From contig NZ_HG417094.1 in assembly GCF_000455445.1 (NCBI RefSeq), positions 175,196 through 239,195 of the forward strand: a stretch of DNA of 64,000 bases, read 5' to 3'. Below the pieces are notes generated by a model. It had not been told where the DNA came from. It did not search any database and saw nothing but the letters and a program-made list of their open reading frames with translations. Origin of the DNA: Hoylesella timonensis 4401737 = DSM 22865 = JCM 15640 (GTDB taxonomy: Bacteria; Bacteroidota; Bacteroidia; Bacteroidales; Bacteroidaceae). This document shows, one piece after another, positions 54,982 to 63,471 of the stretch (its first letter is position 1; each line of letters begins with the position of its first letter). The position numbers and the translations under genes were made by a program.

Positions 54982-55119
54982 ATGAGTGGAAAAAACAAAT
55001 TCAACAGAACAAAGCGTGAAGCAAGACAAGAGAAGCAGGCAAAGAATGTCATCAAATGGCTCTCTATCGCATTGCTTGTTTGTGCCATTATATGGATGAT
55101 TGTTGCGCTGAATGTTTAA
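54982..55119 (+). CDS. Small single-span membrane protein (45 residues)
   Basis: ATG at 54982 to TAA at 55117-55119. The N-terminal half is strongly basic (NKFNRTKREARQEKQAKN), followed by one membrane span (about residues 25-43, LSIALLVCAIIWMIVAL). It sits 23 bp after prfB and 2 bp before the CYTH gene, in the same direction, which is how a real operon member looks. I do not recognise a family; similar small basic single-span proteins in Bacteroidota are unannotated or called hypothetical. Coding potential is supported by position and composition only. Confidence 0.6.
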   Translation: MSGKNKFNRTKREARQEKQAKNVIKWLSIALLVCAIIWMIVALNV

Positions 55120-55121
55120 TA

Positions 55122-55622
55122 ATGAGCGGATTAGAAATAGAACGGAAGTTCTTGGTAAAGAAAGGTGACGCCTATAAGCAGTTTGCTTTCTCAAGCAGTC
55201 ACATCCAACAAGGCTACCTTCCGTGCATTGGGGCGACCGTCAGAATCAGAACTCGTGACGATAAAGCTTACTTAACCATTAAAGGAAAGGCTACCAATGG
55301 GGGCTTGTCTCGCTATGAATTTGAGACAGAAATAGCCATGGAGGAGGCTTCACAACTCTTCAAATTATGTCAAGGGGGTGTGATAGATAAGCGTAGATAC
55401 TTGGTTAAAAGCGGAGCACACACCTTTGAAGTGGATGAATTCTACGGAGACAATGAAGGTTTGGTGTTGGCAGAAGTGGAATTGGCTCATGAACAAGAGC
55501 CTTATGTGAAGCCCGATTTTATTGGAATGGAGGTGACTGGAGATGCACGGTTTTACAACAAATACATGCTCAATCATCCTTATTCCGACTGGAAAAATAC
55601 CTTACCAGAAGAATACCAATAA
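55122..55622 (+). CDS. CYTH-domain protein (triphosphate tunnel metalloenzyme family)
   Basis: 166 residues from the ATG at 55122, chosen because it begins at the canonical GLEIERKFLV start; a longer frame from 55056 would overlap the small protein gene. The EXEXK signature is present (EIERK), along with tunnel residues in VRIRTRDDKAYLTIKGK and YEFETEI, and VDEFYGDNEGLVLAEVEL. Members hydrolyse inorganic triphosphate or organic triphosphates. Its 3' end overlaps the converging VanZ-like gene by 53 bp. Confidence 0.88.
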   Translation: MSGLEIERKFLVKKGDAYKQFAFSSSHIQQGYLPCIGATVRIRTRDDKAYLTIKGKATNGGLSRYEFETEIAMEEASQLFKLCQGGVIDKRRYLVKSGAHTFEVDEFYGDNEGLVLAEVELAHEQEPYVKPDFIGMEVTGDARFYNKYMLNHPYSDWKNTLPEEYQ

Positions 55623-55977
55623 GTTGCGCTAAGATGACACCAATGCTGTTGGCAAGGAAGTCGTACCAATCTCCACTTCGATTGCCATGGGTGCATGTTG
55701 CTTGAACAATCTCAATGAGGCCTCCCATCAATAGAGGAGTCAGAAAAGCGATGATGAAAAGTCGTTTAGAGGTGAGCGGTCGTCGACTCTTGAGGTCCTC
55801 CCAGTAAATGCAAGACGTGAGCACAAAGTATAATGCAATGTGTGTCCACTTATCCATTAAGGCAACATCGCTCAGTGGTGTCTCTGGAATTGGAATGAGA
55901 CATACAATCCAAATGCCAATGACCAAAGTCAAAGTCACGGGATATGTTCGCAAAAAATGTGAGACCTGTTGTTTCAT
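55570..55977 (-). CDS. VanZ-like membrane protein
   Basis: 135 residues with about four membrane spans. The pattern LIPIPETPLSD, MDKWTHIALYFVLT, GLIEIVQ and GDWYDFLANSIGVILA is the VanZ-like domain (the DKxxH and xDxxAN motifs). VanZ itself gives low-level teicoplanin resistance, but most family members have no known role, and nothing here links it to resistance. It ends inside the converging CYTH gene (53-bp overlap). Promoter at 56000-56007. Confidence 0.8.
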   Translation of the reverse strand: MKQQVSHFLRTYPVTLTLVIGIWIVCLIPIPETPLSDVALMDKWTHIALYFVLTSCIYWEDLKSRRPLTSKRLFIIAFLTPLLMGGLIEIVQATCTHGNRSGDWYDFLANSIGVILAQLIGILLVRYFSSRNKDD

Positions 55978-55999
55978 TTGCTATCGACAATGTACGGTG

Positions 56000-56007
56000 C
56001 AAAGTTA
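56000..56007 (-). promoter_or_regulatory. Promoter -7 box (TAACTTTG) for the VanZ-like gene
   Basis: Minus-strand TAnnTTTG match 22 bp upstream of the start at 55977. Confidence 0.55.
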
Positions 56008-56124
56008 CAGTATTTTGTTCATGATAAGAAACAATTGTGGAGTGAATGTTATTTGTTCGTGCTGATGAGGTGCTATCTCTGCTATGGAAGTCCGCCCATA
56101 TCTTAACAATCATCTTGAATAGTG

Positions 56125-57045
56125 ATGTCTTTCAAGGATTTTTTTTATTTTAACAAGTCAGATCGCAAGGCACTTTTATTTCTGTTGCTCTTAGGTATTG
56201 GAGCGACAATACTGTTCTATGTCTTCAGTGACCCAAAGAATATTGACGCCAATACTCCCATTCATGATACGATATTTGCTTATCGGGATGCTCATGTTGA
56301 CCGCTATGGACAGCAACCTGCTGTGTATTACCGTGTAGAAGGTCGACAAATAGAACTTTTCCCTTTCGATCCTAATACAGCAGACAGCACAGCCTTGTTG
56401 CGCTTAGGACTCCAGCCGTGGCAAGTTCGGAATATATATAAGTATAGAGCAGCAGGAGGCGTATATCGCCAACGCAGCGATTTTGCACGTCTTTATGGAT
56501 TAACACAGAAGCAATATCGAACACTTGAGCCTTATATCCATATTGGTTCAGATTATCAACCTGCTGCGGAAGCAGTTGCATCGGTGAACAAAACTGTGGG
56601 CTATGGGCGTGATACGCTCCGTTTTCCTGTCAAAATAAAATCTTCAGAACATATCTCGGTGAACACGGCAGATACCAATTTATTAAAAAAGGTGCCTGGC
56701 ATTGGGAGCTATTACGCACGTCAAATCATTCGTTACCGTACCCGATTGGGAGGGTTTTATTCGACACAACAACTGTTAGAAATAGAAGATTTCCCAGAAG
56801 AATCTTTACCTTATTTCCGTATTTCAACGCACGACACAGAACATATCCAACGTCTGTTTATCAATCGGTTATCCATACATCAGCTCAAGCGACATCCTTA
56901 TATGGGTTATTACAGAGCTCGAGCCATAGTAGATTATCGACGTTTGAAGGGTCCCATACATCGATGGGAGGATTTAAGCATGCTTCCAGATTTCACACCT
57001 GACGTGATAGCACGACTTTCGCCTTATGTTTCTTTCTCGGAATAA
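56125..57045 (+). CDS. Membrane-anchored helix-hairpin-helix protein (ComEA-like)
   Basis: 306 residues from the ATG at 56125 (a GTG lies directly before it). One membrane span (about residues 17-34) is followed by three helix-hairpin-helix units: around FDPNTADSTALLRLGL, VNTADTNLLKKVPGIGSYYARQIIRYR and KRHPYMGYYRARAIVDYR. HhH domains bind DNA without sequence preference; ComEA uses them to take up DNA, but this layout with a repeated tail is common in Bacteroidota and its role is unproven. No competence genes are adjacent. Confidence 0.8.
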   Translation: MSFKDFFYFNKSDRKALLFLLLLGIGATILFYVFSDPKNIDANTPIHDTIFAYRDAHVDRYGQQPAVYYRVEGRQIELFPFDPNTADSTALLRLGLQPWQVRNIYKYRAAGGVYRQRSDFARLYGLTQKQYRTLEPYIHIGSDYQPAAEAVASVNKTVGYGRDTLRFPVKIKSSEHISVNTADTNLLKKVPGIGSYYARQIIRYRTRLGGFYSTQQLLEIEDFPEESLPYFRISTHDTEHIQRLFINRLSIHQLKRHPYMGYYRARAIVDYRRLKGPIHRWEDLSMLPDFTPDVIARLSPYVSFSE

Positions 57046-57177
57046 CCGTTTTTATCGTTTTTGATGCCCTTTGGTACTCTCGTTGGTTCTATTTGTTTGC
57101 GTTTTTAGGCGTTAAGTTTTTGGCAAGTTTTATTTCCGTTTTTAATTCCAATAAGGTGAGAATTCAAGAATTTTGTC

Positions 57178-57185
57178 TACATTTG
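57178..57185 (+). promoter_or_regulatory. Promoter -7 box (TACATTTG) for the CobW GTPase gene
   Basis: TAnnTTTG match 27 bp before the ATG at 57213. Confidence 0.6.
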
Positions 57186-57212
57186 CATGAACAATGTAAA
57201 ATATAAGAAGAA

Positions 57213-58418
57213 ATGAAAATACAAGAAATTCCTGTTTTATTGCTTACAGGATATTTGGGAAGTGGCAAGACCACTTTGGTGAATCGCATTTTATCAAATA
57301 AGAAAGGTATCAAGTTCGCTGTTATTGTCAACGATATTGGAGAAGTCAATATCGATGCCGACCTGATTGAACAGGGTGGCGTCGTGGGTCAGAAAGACGA
57401 TAGTTTGGTGGCTCTTCAAAATGGTTGTATCTGTTGCACACTGAAGGTAGACCTGATAGAACAACTGAATGACATTGTTCGGATGAATAAGTTCGATTAT
57501 ATTGTTATTGAGGCAAGTGGCATTTGTGAGCCAGCTCCGATAGCTCAAACTATCTGTGCATATCCCGAACTGTATCCTCATTTGGCTAAAAACGGCATTG
57601 CGAAACTGGATGCTATAGTCACTGTGGTTGATGCCTTGCGGTTGCGCGATGAGTTTAATGTTGGAGACGACTTGCTGAAGCAAAACATTGATGACGATGA
57701 TTTAGAGCGGTTAGTCATCGAACAAATTGAATTTTGTAACTTTATCGTGCTGAACAAAGCGGCAGAAGTGAGCGCAGCGGAGTTGGAAAAGGTGAAGAAG
57801 ATTATCCGTGCTATCCAACCCAAGGCACAAATCTTGACCTGTAACTATGGTGATATCGATTTAGATTTAATCCTTCATACAGATATGTTCGATTTTGAAA
57901 AGGTGGCTACCTCTGCCAGTTGGATAGCAGAGATAGAAAATCACGGTGACACTGAGCCTTCTCATACGGCGCAGGAGCATCATCACCATCATCACCACCA
58001 CCACGATGAACATGAGGGAATTGAGAATGAAGAGAGTGGAGAGGCACTCGAATATCATATAGAAACGTTTGTCTATTATCGACGTCCCCCGTTTAATCTC
58101 GGATTGTTCGATGATTTTGTCGCTCGTCGTTGGCCTAAGAACATTATTCGTTGCAAGGGAATTTGTTATTTTCACGATGAAAAAGATAAATGTTATGTTT
58201 TTGAACAGGCAGGTAAACAGGTTCAAATTCGCGATGCTGGGCAGTGGTATGCTACCATGCCAGCTGAACAACTGCAAAAGTACATGGCGCAGAACCCTGG
58301 ACTTCAGCGTGATTGGGACGAACAATATGGTGACCGCATGCAGAAGTTAGTGTTCATTGGGCAAAATCTTGACAAGGAAGAAATGATAAGAGAACTTGAT
58401 CAGTGTCTCGATGAGTAG
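57213..58418 (+). CDS. CobW/COG0523 metallochaperone GTPase
   Basis: 401 residues. G3E GTPase motifs: Walker A GYLGSGKTT (residues 13-21), the metal-binding CxCC in NGCICC (Cys72, Cys74, Cys75), EASGICEP and the guanine motif LNKAAE. A nine-residue His run (256-264) followed by acidic residues probably binds zinc, and the C-terminal CobW_C domain begins near 290 (YYRRPPFN). Members deliver metal, often zinc, to target enzymes. No zinc transporter or Zur box is adjacent, so the client is unknown. Confidence 0.88.
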   Translation: MKIQEIPVLLLTGYLGSGKTTLVNRILSNKKGIKFAVIVNDIGEVNIDADLIEQGGVVGQKDDSLVALQNGCICCTLKVDLIEQLNDIVRMNKFDYIVIEASGICEPAPIAQTICAYPELYPHLAKNGIAKLDAIVTVVDALRLRDEFNVGDDLLKQNIDDDDLERLVIEQIEFCNFIVLNKAAEVSAAELEKVKKIIRAIQPKAQILTCNYGDIDLDLILHTDMFDFEKVATSASWIAEIENHGDTEPSHTAQEHHHHHHHHHDEHEGIENEESGEALEYHIETFVYYRRPPFNLGLFDDFVARRWPKNIIRCKGICYFHDEKDKCYVFEQAGKQVQIRDAGQWYATMPAEQLQKYMAQNPGLQRDWDEQYGDRMQKLVFIGQNLDKEEMIRELDQCLDE

Positions 58419-58457
58419 CACCAATGACGCCTGTCTCAAATCTTGTCCTCATCAGTA

Positions 58458-58486
58458 CTTTCATACTTTTTTTAACGGTATGAAAG
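58458..58486 (+). terminator. Weak hairpin after the CobW gene
   Basis: A perfect 9-bp stem CTTTCATAC/GTATGAAAG with an 11-nt loop that includes a T-run; no T-run follows, so it may be a weak terminator. Confidence 0.35.
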
Positions 58487-58529
58487 GCAAATAATAGGTA
58501 AAAAGGTTGCACCTTGAAGTTTTTTCAAG

Positions 58530-58537
58530 TAAATTTG
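58530..58537 (+). promoter_or_regulatory. Promoter -7 box (TAAATTTG) for fhs
   Basis: TAnnTTTG match 38 bp before the fhs ATG, with TTG about 22 bp upstream. Confidence 0.55.
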
Positions 58538-58575
58538 GAGCATCTAATATGTCAAACTTAAGCTAATCAATTAAA

Positions 58576-60243
58576 ATGAAAACAGACTCAGAAATTGCTC
58601 ATGAAGCAAAATTAAACCTTATTGGTGACATCGCACGTCAAATTAATATTCCAGAGGATGATTTAGAACCTTATGGAAAGTATATGGCAAAAGTGCCTTA
58701 CACCCTGATTGATGATGAGAAGGTAAAAAAATCCAATCTTATTTTGGTGACTTCTATTACACCTACTAAAACAGGAAATGGTAAAACAACGGTCAGTGTC
58801 GGGCTGGCATTGGGAATGAACAGGATTGGAAAGAAAGCCATTGTTGCTTTGCGCGAACCCTCTTTAGGTCCTTGTTTTGGAATGAAAGGTGGAGCTGCAG
58901 GTGGAGGTTATGCACAGGTGCTGCCAATGGAGAAGATAAATCTTCACTTCACAGGCGACTTTCATGCCATTACTTCGGCTAATAATATGATTTCAGCCTT
59001 GTTGGATAACTATTGTTACCAACATCGTGACGAGGGCTTCGCCTTAAAGGAAGTGCTTTGGAGACGAGTTCTGGATGTGAACGATCGCAACTTGCGTAAC
59101 ATTATCACAGGATTGGGTGGACGTACCGACGGCATTGTTTCTGAGTCAGGCTTTGATATTACGCCTGCCTCTGAAATTATGGCAATCCTTTGTTTGGCTC
59201 AGGATGAAGATGATTTGTTGAGACGAATTGAGAATATCCTTTTGGGCTTTACCATTGAAGGAAAGCCTTTTACAGTGAAAGACCTCGGTGTAGCAGGTGC
59301 CATTACCGCTATTTTGCATGATGCTATTCATCCAAACTTAGTTCAGACCATAGAGAACACACCTGCCTTTATCCATGGTGGACCTTTCGCCAATATCGCA
59401 CACGGTTGTAACAGTGTCATGGCAACTAAGATGGCGATGACCTTTGGAGAGTATGCTATTACAGAGGGAGGATTCGGTGCTGATTTAGGAGCAGAGAAAT
59501 TCTTTGATATCAAATGTCGTAAGGCAGGTATTTCTCCTAAACTGACGGTGTTAGTAGCTACCGCACAAGCGTTGAAAATGCACGGTGGCATTGATATATC
59601 GTCTATCAAGGAACCGCATATTGAAGGAATTAAGCAAGGCTTTGCCAACATGGACAAACACATTCACAACCTTCAATCCTTTGGTCAGACAGTGGTTGTC
59701 TGCATCAATCGATTCCCAACGGATACTGATGAGGAATTACAGTTGATTCAAGAGCATTGCCAAAAGTTAGGCGTGGGTTGTGCTATCAATACCGCCTTCG
59801 TTGACGGAGGAAAAGGAGCAGAAGCATTGGCACGTTTGGTTGTGGACACAATTGCGCAAAAGCCTTCGACACCGCTGAAGATGTTGTATGATGATAGCGA
59901 CTCGGTAGAAGATAAAGTACGCAAGATTGCTTTGCAACTTTATGGAGCACGTGACGTTATTCTCAAGCCTGCTGCCAAGAAGATGTTGAGTCGTATTGAG
60001 GAATTGGGGTGCGCTCACTTCCCTGTATGTATTGCAAAAACACAATACTCTTTCTCTGAAGATGCGAAAGCCTATGGAATGCCAACCAATTTTGACATTA
60101 CTATTCGTGACTTCGTTATTAACAAGGGGGCAGAGATGATAGTGGCGATTGCAGGAAACATTATGCGCATGCCAGGTTTACCCAAGGTTCCATCAGCCGA
60201 AAACATTTCTGTTGTCAATGGTGAAATTCAGGGCTTGTCCTAA
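58576..60243 (+). CDS. fhs: Formate-tetrahydrofolate ligase
   Basis: 555 residues, the exact family size. The nucleotide-binding loop reads [19 protein letters not shown] (most family members have GEGKTT), followed by [23 protein letters not shown], and [18 protein letters not shown] with [13 protein letters not shown]. It makes 10-formyl-tetrahydrofolate from formate, ATP and tetrahydrofolate, feeding purine and fMet-tRNA synthesis. Own promoter and terminator, so monocistronic. Confidence 0.96.
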   Translation: MKTDSEIAHEAKLNLIGDIARQINIPEDDLEPYGKYMAKVPYTLIDDEKVKKSNLILVTSITPTKTGNGKTTVSVGLALGMNRIGKKAIVALREPSLGPCFGMKGGAAGGGYAQVLPMEKINLHFTGDFHAITSANNMISALLDNYCYQHRDEGFALKEVLWRRVLDVNDRNLRNIITGLGGRTDGIVSESGFDITPASEIMAILCLAQDEDDLLRRIENILLGFTIEGKPFTVKDLGVAGAITAILHDAIHPNLVQTIENTPAFIHGGPFANIAHGCNSVMATKMAMTFGEYAITEGGFGADLGAEKFFDIKCRKAGISPKLTVLVATAQALKMHGGIDISSIKEPHIEGIKQGFANMDKHIHNLQSFGQTVVVCINRFPTDTDEELQLIQEHCQKLGVGCAINTAFVDGGKGAEALARLVVDTIAQKPSTPLKMLYDDSDSVEDKVRKIALQLYGARDVILKPAAKKMLSRIEELGCAHFPVCIAKTQYSFSEDAKAYGMPTNFDITIRDFVINKGAEMIVAIAGNIMRMPGLPKVPSAENISVVNGEIQGLS

Positions 60244-60268
60244 AAACGAAATCGAATGATTCACAATA

Positions 60269-60305
60269 AAAAAGCACTTCGTACGAAAAGTATGAAGTGC
60301 TTTTT
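60269..60305. terminator. Bidirectional terminator of fhs and tRNA-Pro
   Basis: A 16-bp stem (60269-60284 with 60290-60305, including one G-U) starts with an A-run and ends with a T-run, so it can terminate both the rightward fhs and leftward tRNA-Pro transcripts. Confidence 0.85.
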
Positions 60306-60312
60306 GAGTTGT

Positions 60313-60388
60313 TGGTCGGGATGAGGCGACTCGAACGCCCGACCCCTACGTCCCGAACGTAGTGCGCTACCAACTGCGCTACATCCCG
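60313..60388 (-). tRNA. tRNA-Pro (anticodon CGG)
   Basis: 76 nt including an encoded CCA. The acceptor stem CGGGATG pairs with CATCCCG, the anticodon stem CTACG/CGTAG holds loop TTCGGGA giving anticodon CGG, and the T arm reads GTTCGAGTC. Promoter at 60436-60443. Confidence 0.95.
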
Positions 60389-60435
60389 TAAGTTGATTCT
60401 TGTGGTTCAATCAACTCTATCTTCTTTAGCATTTG

Positions 60436-60443
60436 CAAAGGTA
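60436..60443 (-). promoter_or_regulatory. Promoter -7 box (TACCTTTG) for tRNA-Pro
   Basis: Minus-strand TAnnTTTG match about 48 bp upstream of the tRNA 5' end. Confidence 0.55.
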
Positions 60444-60736
60444 TAGTAATTTTTTGAAAATCGCAAAACATCGTCTGCTTATTTCCTTTTGCTTGTATGG
60501 CTCTTCCGTTTACGAAACGTTGTTCGCTTTGAAAAACAATCTTTTTTCTTTTGTTTCAATAAGCATTATCTTTCAATGTGAGGAGTCGTGTCTTTTCATC
60601 TTGTCTTTTTGGATGGTGACATTCAGTTGCTTTTGTCCTGTAATTTTACCAAAAAACGACCATCTAAAATCTTCAAAATAGAAAAAATCAATAGGTAAAC
60701 GATATGCAAAAATGGGCTGATTTTAACAAAATAGAT

Positions 60737-60846
60737 GTCTTTTCAGGCTGGAGCATTGATTTAACGGGCTTGGAAACATACATTAGCGGTGTTATTCACA
60801 TACTATAACAGCATTAAAGCATGCAAATTGTAGGCTTATCTCAATG
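60737..60846 (-). repeat. 22-bp periodic array of element E
   Basis: On the minus strand, units begin at 60846 (CATTGAGATAAGCC), 60824, 60802 (TATGTGAATAACAC), 60780 (TATGTTTCCAAGCC) and 60758 (CAATGCTCCAGCCT), in exactly the phase of copy D. Confidence 0.65.
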
Positions 60847-60935
60847 TTTCAATCGCCAAAAAAGGATGAAAACAGGAAGAAAAAGAGCAGAGTTATACGT
60901 AACAAGTTTAATAACAAGAGGTTATAAAACTTTTC

Positions 60936-60991
60936 CATAACTCGCGTATTTGCGACCAACTTTGATGTTGGTTGTCTACACGCGAGTTATG
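60936..60991 (-). repeat. Hairpin of repeat element E
   Basis: CATAACTCGCGT at the outside pairs with ACGCGAGTTATG, a short unpaired section follows, then CCAAC pairs with GTTGG around a 6-nt loop. Same two-tier architecture as at loci B and D. Confidence 0.75.
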
Positions 60992-61315
60992 AGAGGCACT
61001 TTGTAAAGAAAATTCAGTATTTATTTTCCTTCCATGCAGCGTGATATCAATTGTTCTAATGCTGTTTTTGAGACGTTTTTCGTCGTACAAATATCACTCA
61101 GAGAAAGAGCCGTGATCGACAGAGTGCGGGCTTTGTTGTCCCATCGTGACAAGGCGCTTAACCATACGTTTTAACAGGGTTCATACAAAGGGTTGAATCT
61201 CCCCTGATTTCGAACCTGCTCAATTGTATGCGCAGCAGTCTATCTATCTTTTCGTAATAGGTGTGAAAATCGTGAAAATTAAAATGACAAAAAATTGTTG
61301 GTTCTGTTTTTTTAG

Positions 61316-61323
61316 TATATTTG
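61316..61323 (+). promoter_or_regulatory. Promoter -7 box (TATATTTG) for kup
   Basis: TAnnTTTG match 37 bp before the kup ATG, with TTG about 17 bp upstream. Confidence 0.55.
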
Positions 61324-61360
61324 CAGCCAAATTTTGAAGTAGAACTAACTTGTATTCTAT

Positions 61361-63337
61361 ATGGTACTTTCTCCTGATGACAAGCGTGTGACGCATAGTG
61401 GTTTGAGTTTCATAGGTGTTGTCGTAACGTTAGGTATTGTTTTTGGCGACATTGGTACTTCGCCACTGTATGTCATGAAGGCAATTGTTACGGCTGGTAG
61501 TGTTATCAATGCCCAATATATCATAGGTGCTGTATCTTGTGTTATTTGGACGTTGACGCTGCAAACTACGGTTAAATATGTGCTTATTGCGCTTCGTGCC
61601 GATAACAAAGGCGAAGGAGGTATCTTGGCTCTGTATGCGCTTATCAAGCGACATAGTCCAAAATGGCTTTACCTGTTGGCTATCATTGGGGCGAGTACGT
61701 TGGTTGCTGATGGCATTATTACACCATCGATTACGGTGCTGTCTGCCATTGAGGGATTGAAGGTTTACGAACCCAGTACGCCTACTGTACCCATTTGTCT
61801 TTGCATCATTACGGTGTTGTTTGCCATACAACAGTTTGGTACAAATGCTATTGGTCGGTTTTTTGGACCCCTCATGTTCGTATGGTTTGCCATGATGGGG
61901 GTGTTAGGCCTTGGTCACATCGCTGATTTCCTGCCCATACTCAAGGCATTCAATCCATATTATGCGTTAGAGCTTTTAACACACGACCCCAAGTGGTTCC
62001 TCATTCTTGGCGCTGTTTTCCTGTGTACTACGGGTGCTGAGGCTCTTTATTCCGACCTTGGTCATTGTGGCGCACAAAACATACGTGTGAGTTGGGCGTT
62101 TGTTAAATTGATGCTCATCCTCAACTACTTAGGACAAGGTGCGTGGATTATCAGTCATGCAGACAGTCTTGTTCCTGGTATCAACCCTTTCTTCGCAATC
62201 ATGCCCCACAGTATTCTCTTTTTTGGCATTATCATGGCGACAATTGCAGCCGTCATTGCCAGTCAAGCTCTTATTAGTGGTTCGTTCACTATTTTCAGTG
62301 AGGCAATGAATTTGAAGTTTTGGCCCAGACAGAAGATAAAATATACTACCGACGTTAAAGGTCAACTGTATGTACCTTTTGTAAATATGGCTCTCTATGT
62401 GCTTTGCGTTCTCGTCATTCTGTTTTTCCAAAACTCAGGAAACATGGAGGCTGCCTACGGCTTAGCCATTACTATAACGATGCTCATGACCACCTTCCTG
62501 CTTTTTGCCTATTTGCATATGCGTAGGGTGTCACCTTTGTTGATTCTGCCCTTTGTCATCTTTTTTGTAGGAATTGAAGGGATTTTCTTTATTGCCAACA
62601 TGTTCAAGTTTGTTCATGGCGGATGGGTAACGATGCTCATGGCTGGTGTCATGTTCTCTGTGATGTATGTATGGTACAATGCGCGCCTTATTCGGGGGCA
62701 GCAGGTCAACGTACGTGATGTAAGAGATTGGTATGACGTTATTTCTGATATTAAGAAAGATACCACTATTGCTAAGTCTAATACAAACATAGTCTATCTT
62801 AGCAAGCTTTCTGGAACCTACGAAATAGAGCAAAAAATTCTATATTCTATCATCCACAAGCATCCCGTTCGAGCCGACCACTATATATTATTGCACATCA
62901 ATTATCAGGATGAGCCTTCAACGCTTGAATATGAGTTTACCACGCTTATCCCTGATACGCTCTATCGCATCAATTTGAATTTAGGATTTCGCATACAACC
63001 CTTGGTGAATCTTTATTTTCGGCAAATTATTGAGGAGTTAGTGGCTCGCAAAGAGTTTACAATCGACAGCAGCTATCCATCGCTCAGAAAGCATCACATT
63101 CCTGCCAATTTTACCTTTGTCATCATTAATCGAATTTATGCAGCTCTCAATCACTTCTCTCAGAAAGAGCGCATTATCATGGGATTATATTCGCTCATTT
63201 CGCACATAAAACTAAGCATGACACATGCGTTGGGGCTTGATACAAGTAACGTATTGATCGAAAATGTGCCATTGGTGGTGAAGCCTCATCGCCAGCGTGT
63301 CATCCGCCGAATCGACAACAGCGACGACGTTAAATGA
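61361..63337 (+). CDS. kup: KUP-family potassium uptake protein
   Basis: 658 residues. Twelve membrane spans in the first 440 residues with the family signature GIVFGDIGTSPLYV near the start, LRADNKGEGGILALYAL and TGAEALYSDLGHCG; a cytosolic C-terminal domain follows (about 450-658). KUP proteins import potassium with protons and matter at low potassium, acid pH or high osmolarity. Monocistronic with its own promoter. Confidence 0.93.
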   Translation: MVLSPDDKRVTHSGLSFIGVVVTLGIVFGDIGTSPLYVMKAIVTAGSVINAQYIIGAVSCVIWTLTLQTTVKYVLIALRADNKGEGGILALYALIKRHSPKWLYLLAIIGASTLVADGIITPSITVLSAIEGLKVYEPSTPTVPICLCIITVLFAIQQFGTNAIGRFFGPLMFVWFAMMGVLGLGHIADFLPILKAFNPYYALELLTHDPKWFLILGAVFLCTTGAEALYSDLGHCGAQNIRVSWAFVKLMLILNYLGQGAWIISHADSLVPGINPFFAIMPHSILFFGIIMATIAAVIASQALISGSFTIFSEAMNLKFWPRQKIKYTTDVKGQLYVPFVNMALYVLCVLVILFFQNSGNMEAAYGLAITITMLMTTFLLFAYLHMRRVSPLLILPFVIFFVGIEGIFFIANMFKFVHGGWVTMLMAGVMFSVMYVWYNARLIRGQQVNVRDVRDWYDVISDIKKDTTIAKSNTNIVYLSKLSGTYEIEQKILYSIIHKHPVRADHYILLHINYQDEPSTLEYEFTTLIPDTLYRINLNLGFRIQPLVNLYFRQIIEELVARKEFTIDSSYPSLRKHHIPANFTFVIINRIYAALNHFSQKERIIMGLYSLISHIKLSMTHALGLDTSNVLIENVPLVVKPHRQRVIRRIDNSDDVK

Positions 63338-63471
63338 ACTGGCTAAAAGGAAGTTGCATGAAGGAGAGCGAAAAATGATTGTTCATGAACAGATAACTGA
63401 AGAATGAACAATCTATCCACTTTCTCACATCTCTTGGCAATATAGAGATCTAATGTGAAGGTTGGCTAACT

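Larger units (their letters stand above)
60625..61042 (-). repeat. Long intergenic repeat element, copy E (inverted)
   Basis: The reverse complement of this 418-bp stretch aligns nearly gap-free with 49911-50330, from ACGCTGCATG at one edge to GTAAAATxAxAGGACAAAA at the other. It contains the hairpin at 60936-60991 and the 22-bp array at 60737-60846. Copies D and E lie in opposite orientations 10 kb apart, on either side of nhaA through tRNA-Pro. Confidence 0.85.
60244..61360. other. Intergenic region: terminator, tRNA-Pro, repeat element E, kup promoter
   Basis: Besides tRNA-Pro and its signals, this 1.1-kb gap holds the inverted copy of the long repeat (60625-61042), weak similarity to copy D back to about 60490, about 250 bp (61050-61300) where I see nothing beyond AT-rich sequence, and the kup promoter (61316-61323). 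A frame of 60 codons at 60908-61090 runs through the hairpin of the repeat and is not called. Confidence 0.6.

Noticed and set aside
57978-58004. His codon run in the CobW gene as a sequencing artefact or tag
   Set aside because: The codons alternate CAT and CAC irregularly, the frame continues cleanly, and His-rich loops are usual in this metallochaperone family.
60908-61090. 60-codon frame inside repeat element E
   Set aside because: It runs through the hairpin; copy D has a stop shortly after the shared segment, so a longer protein is not conserved.
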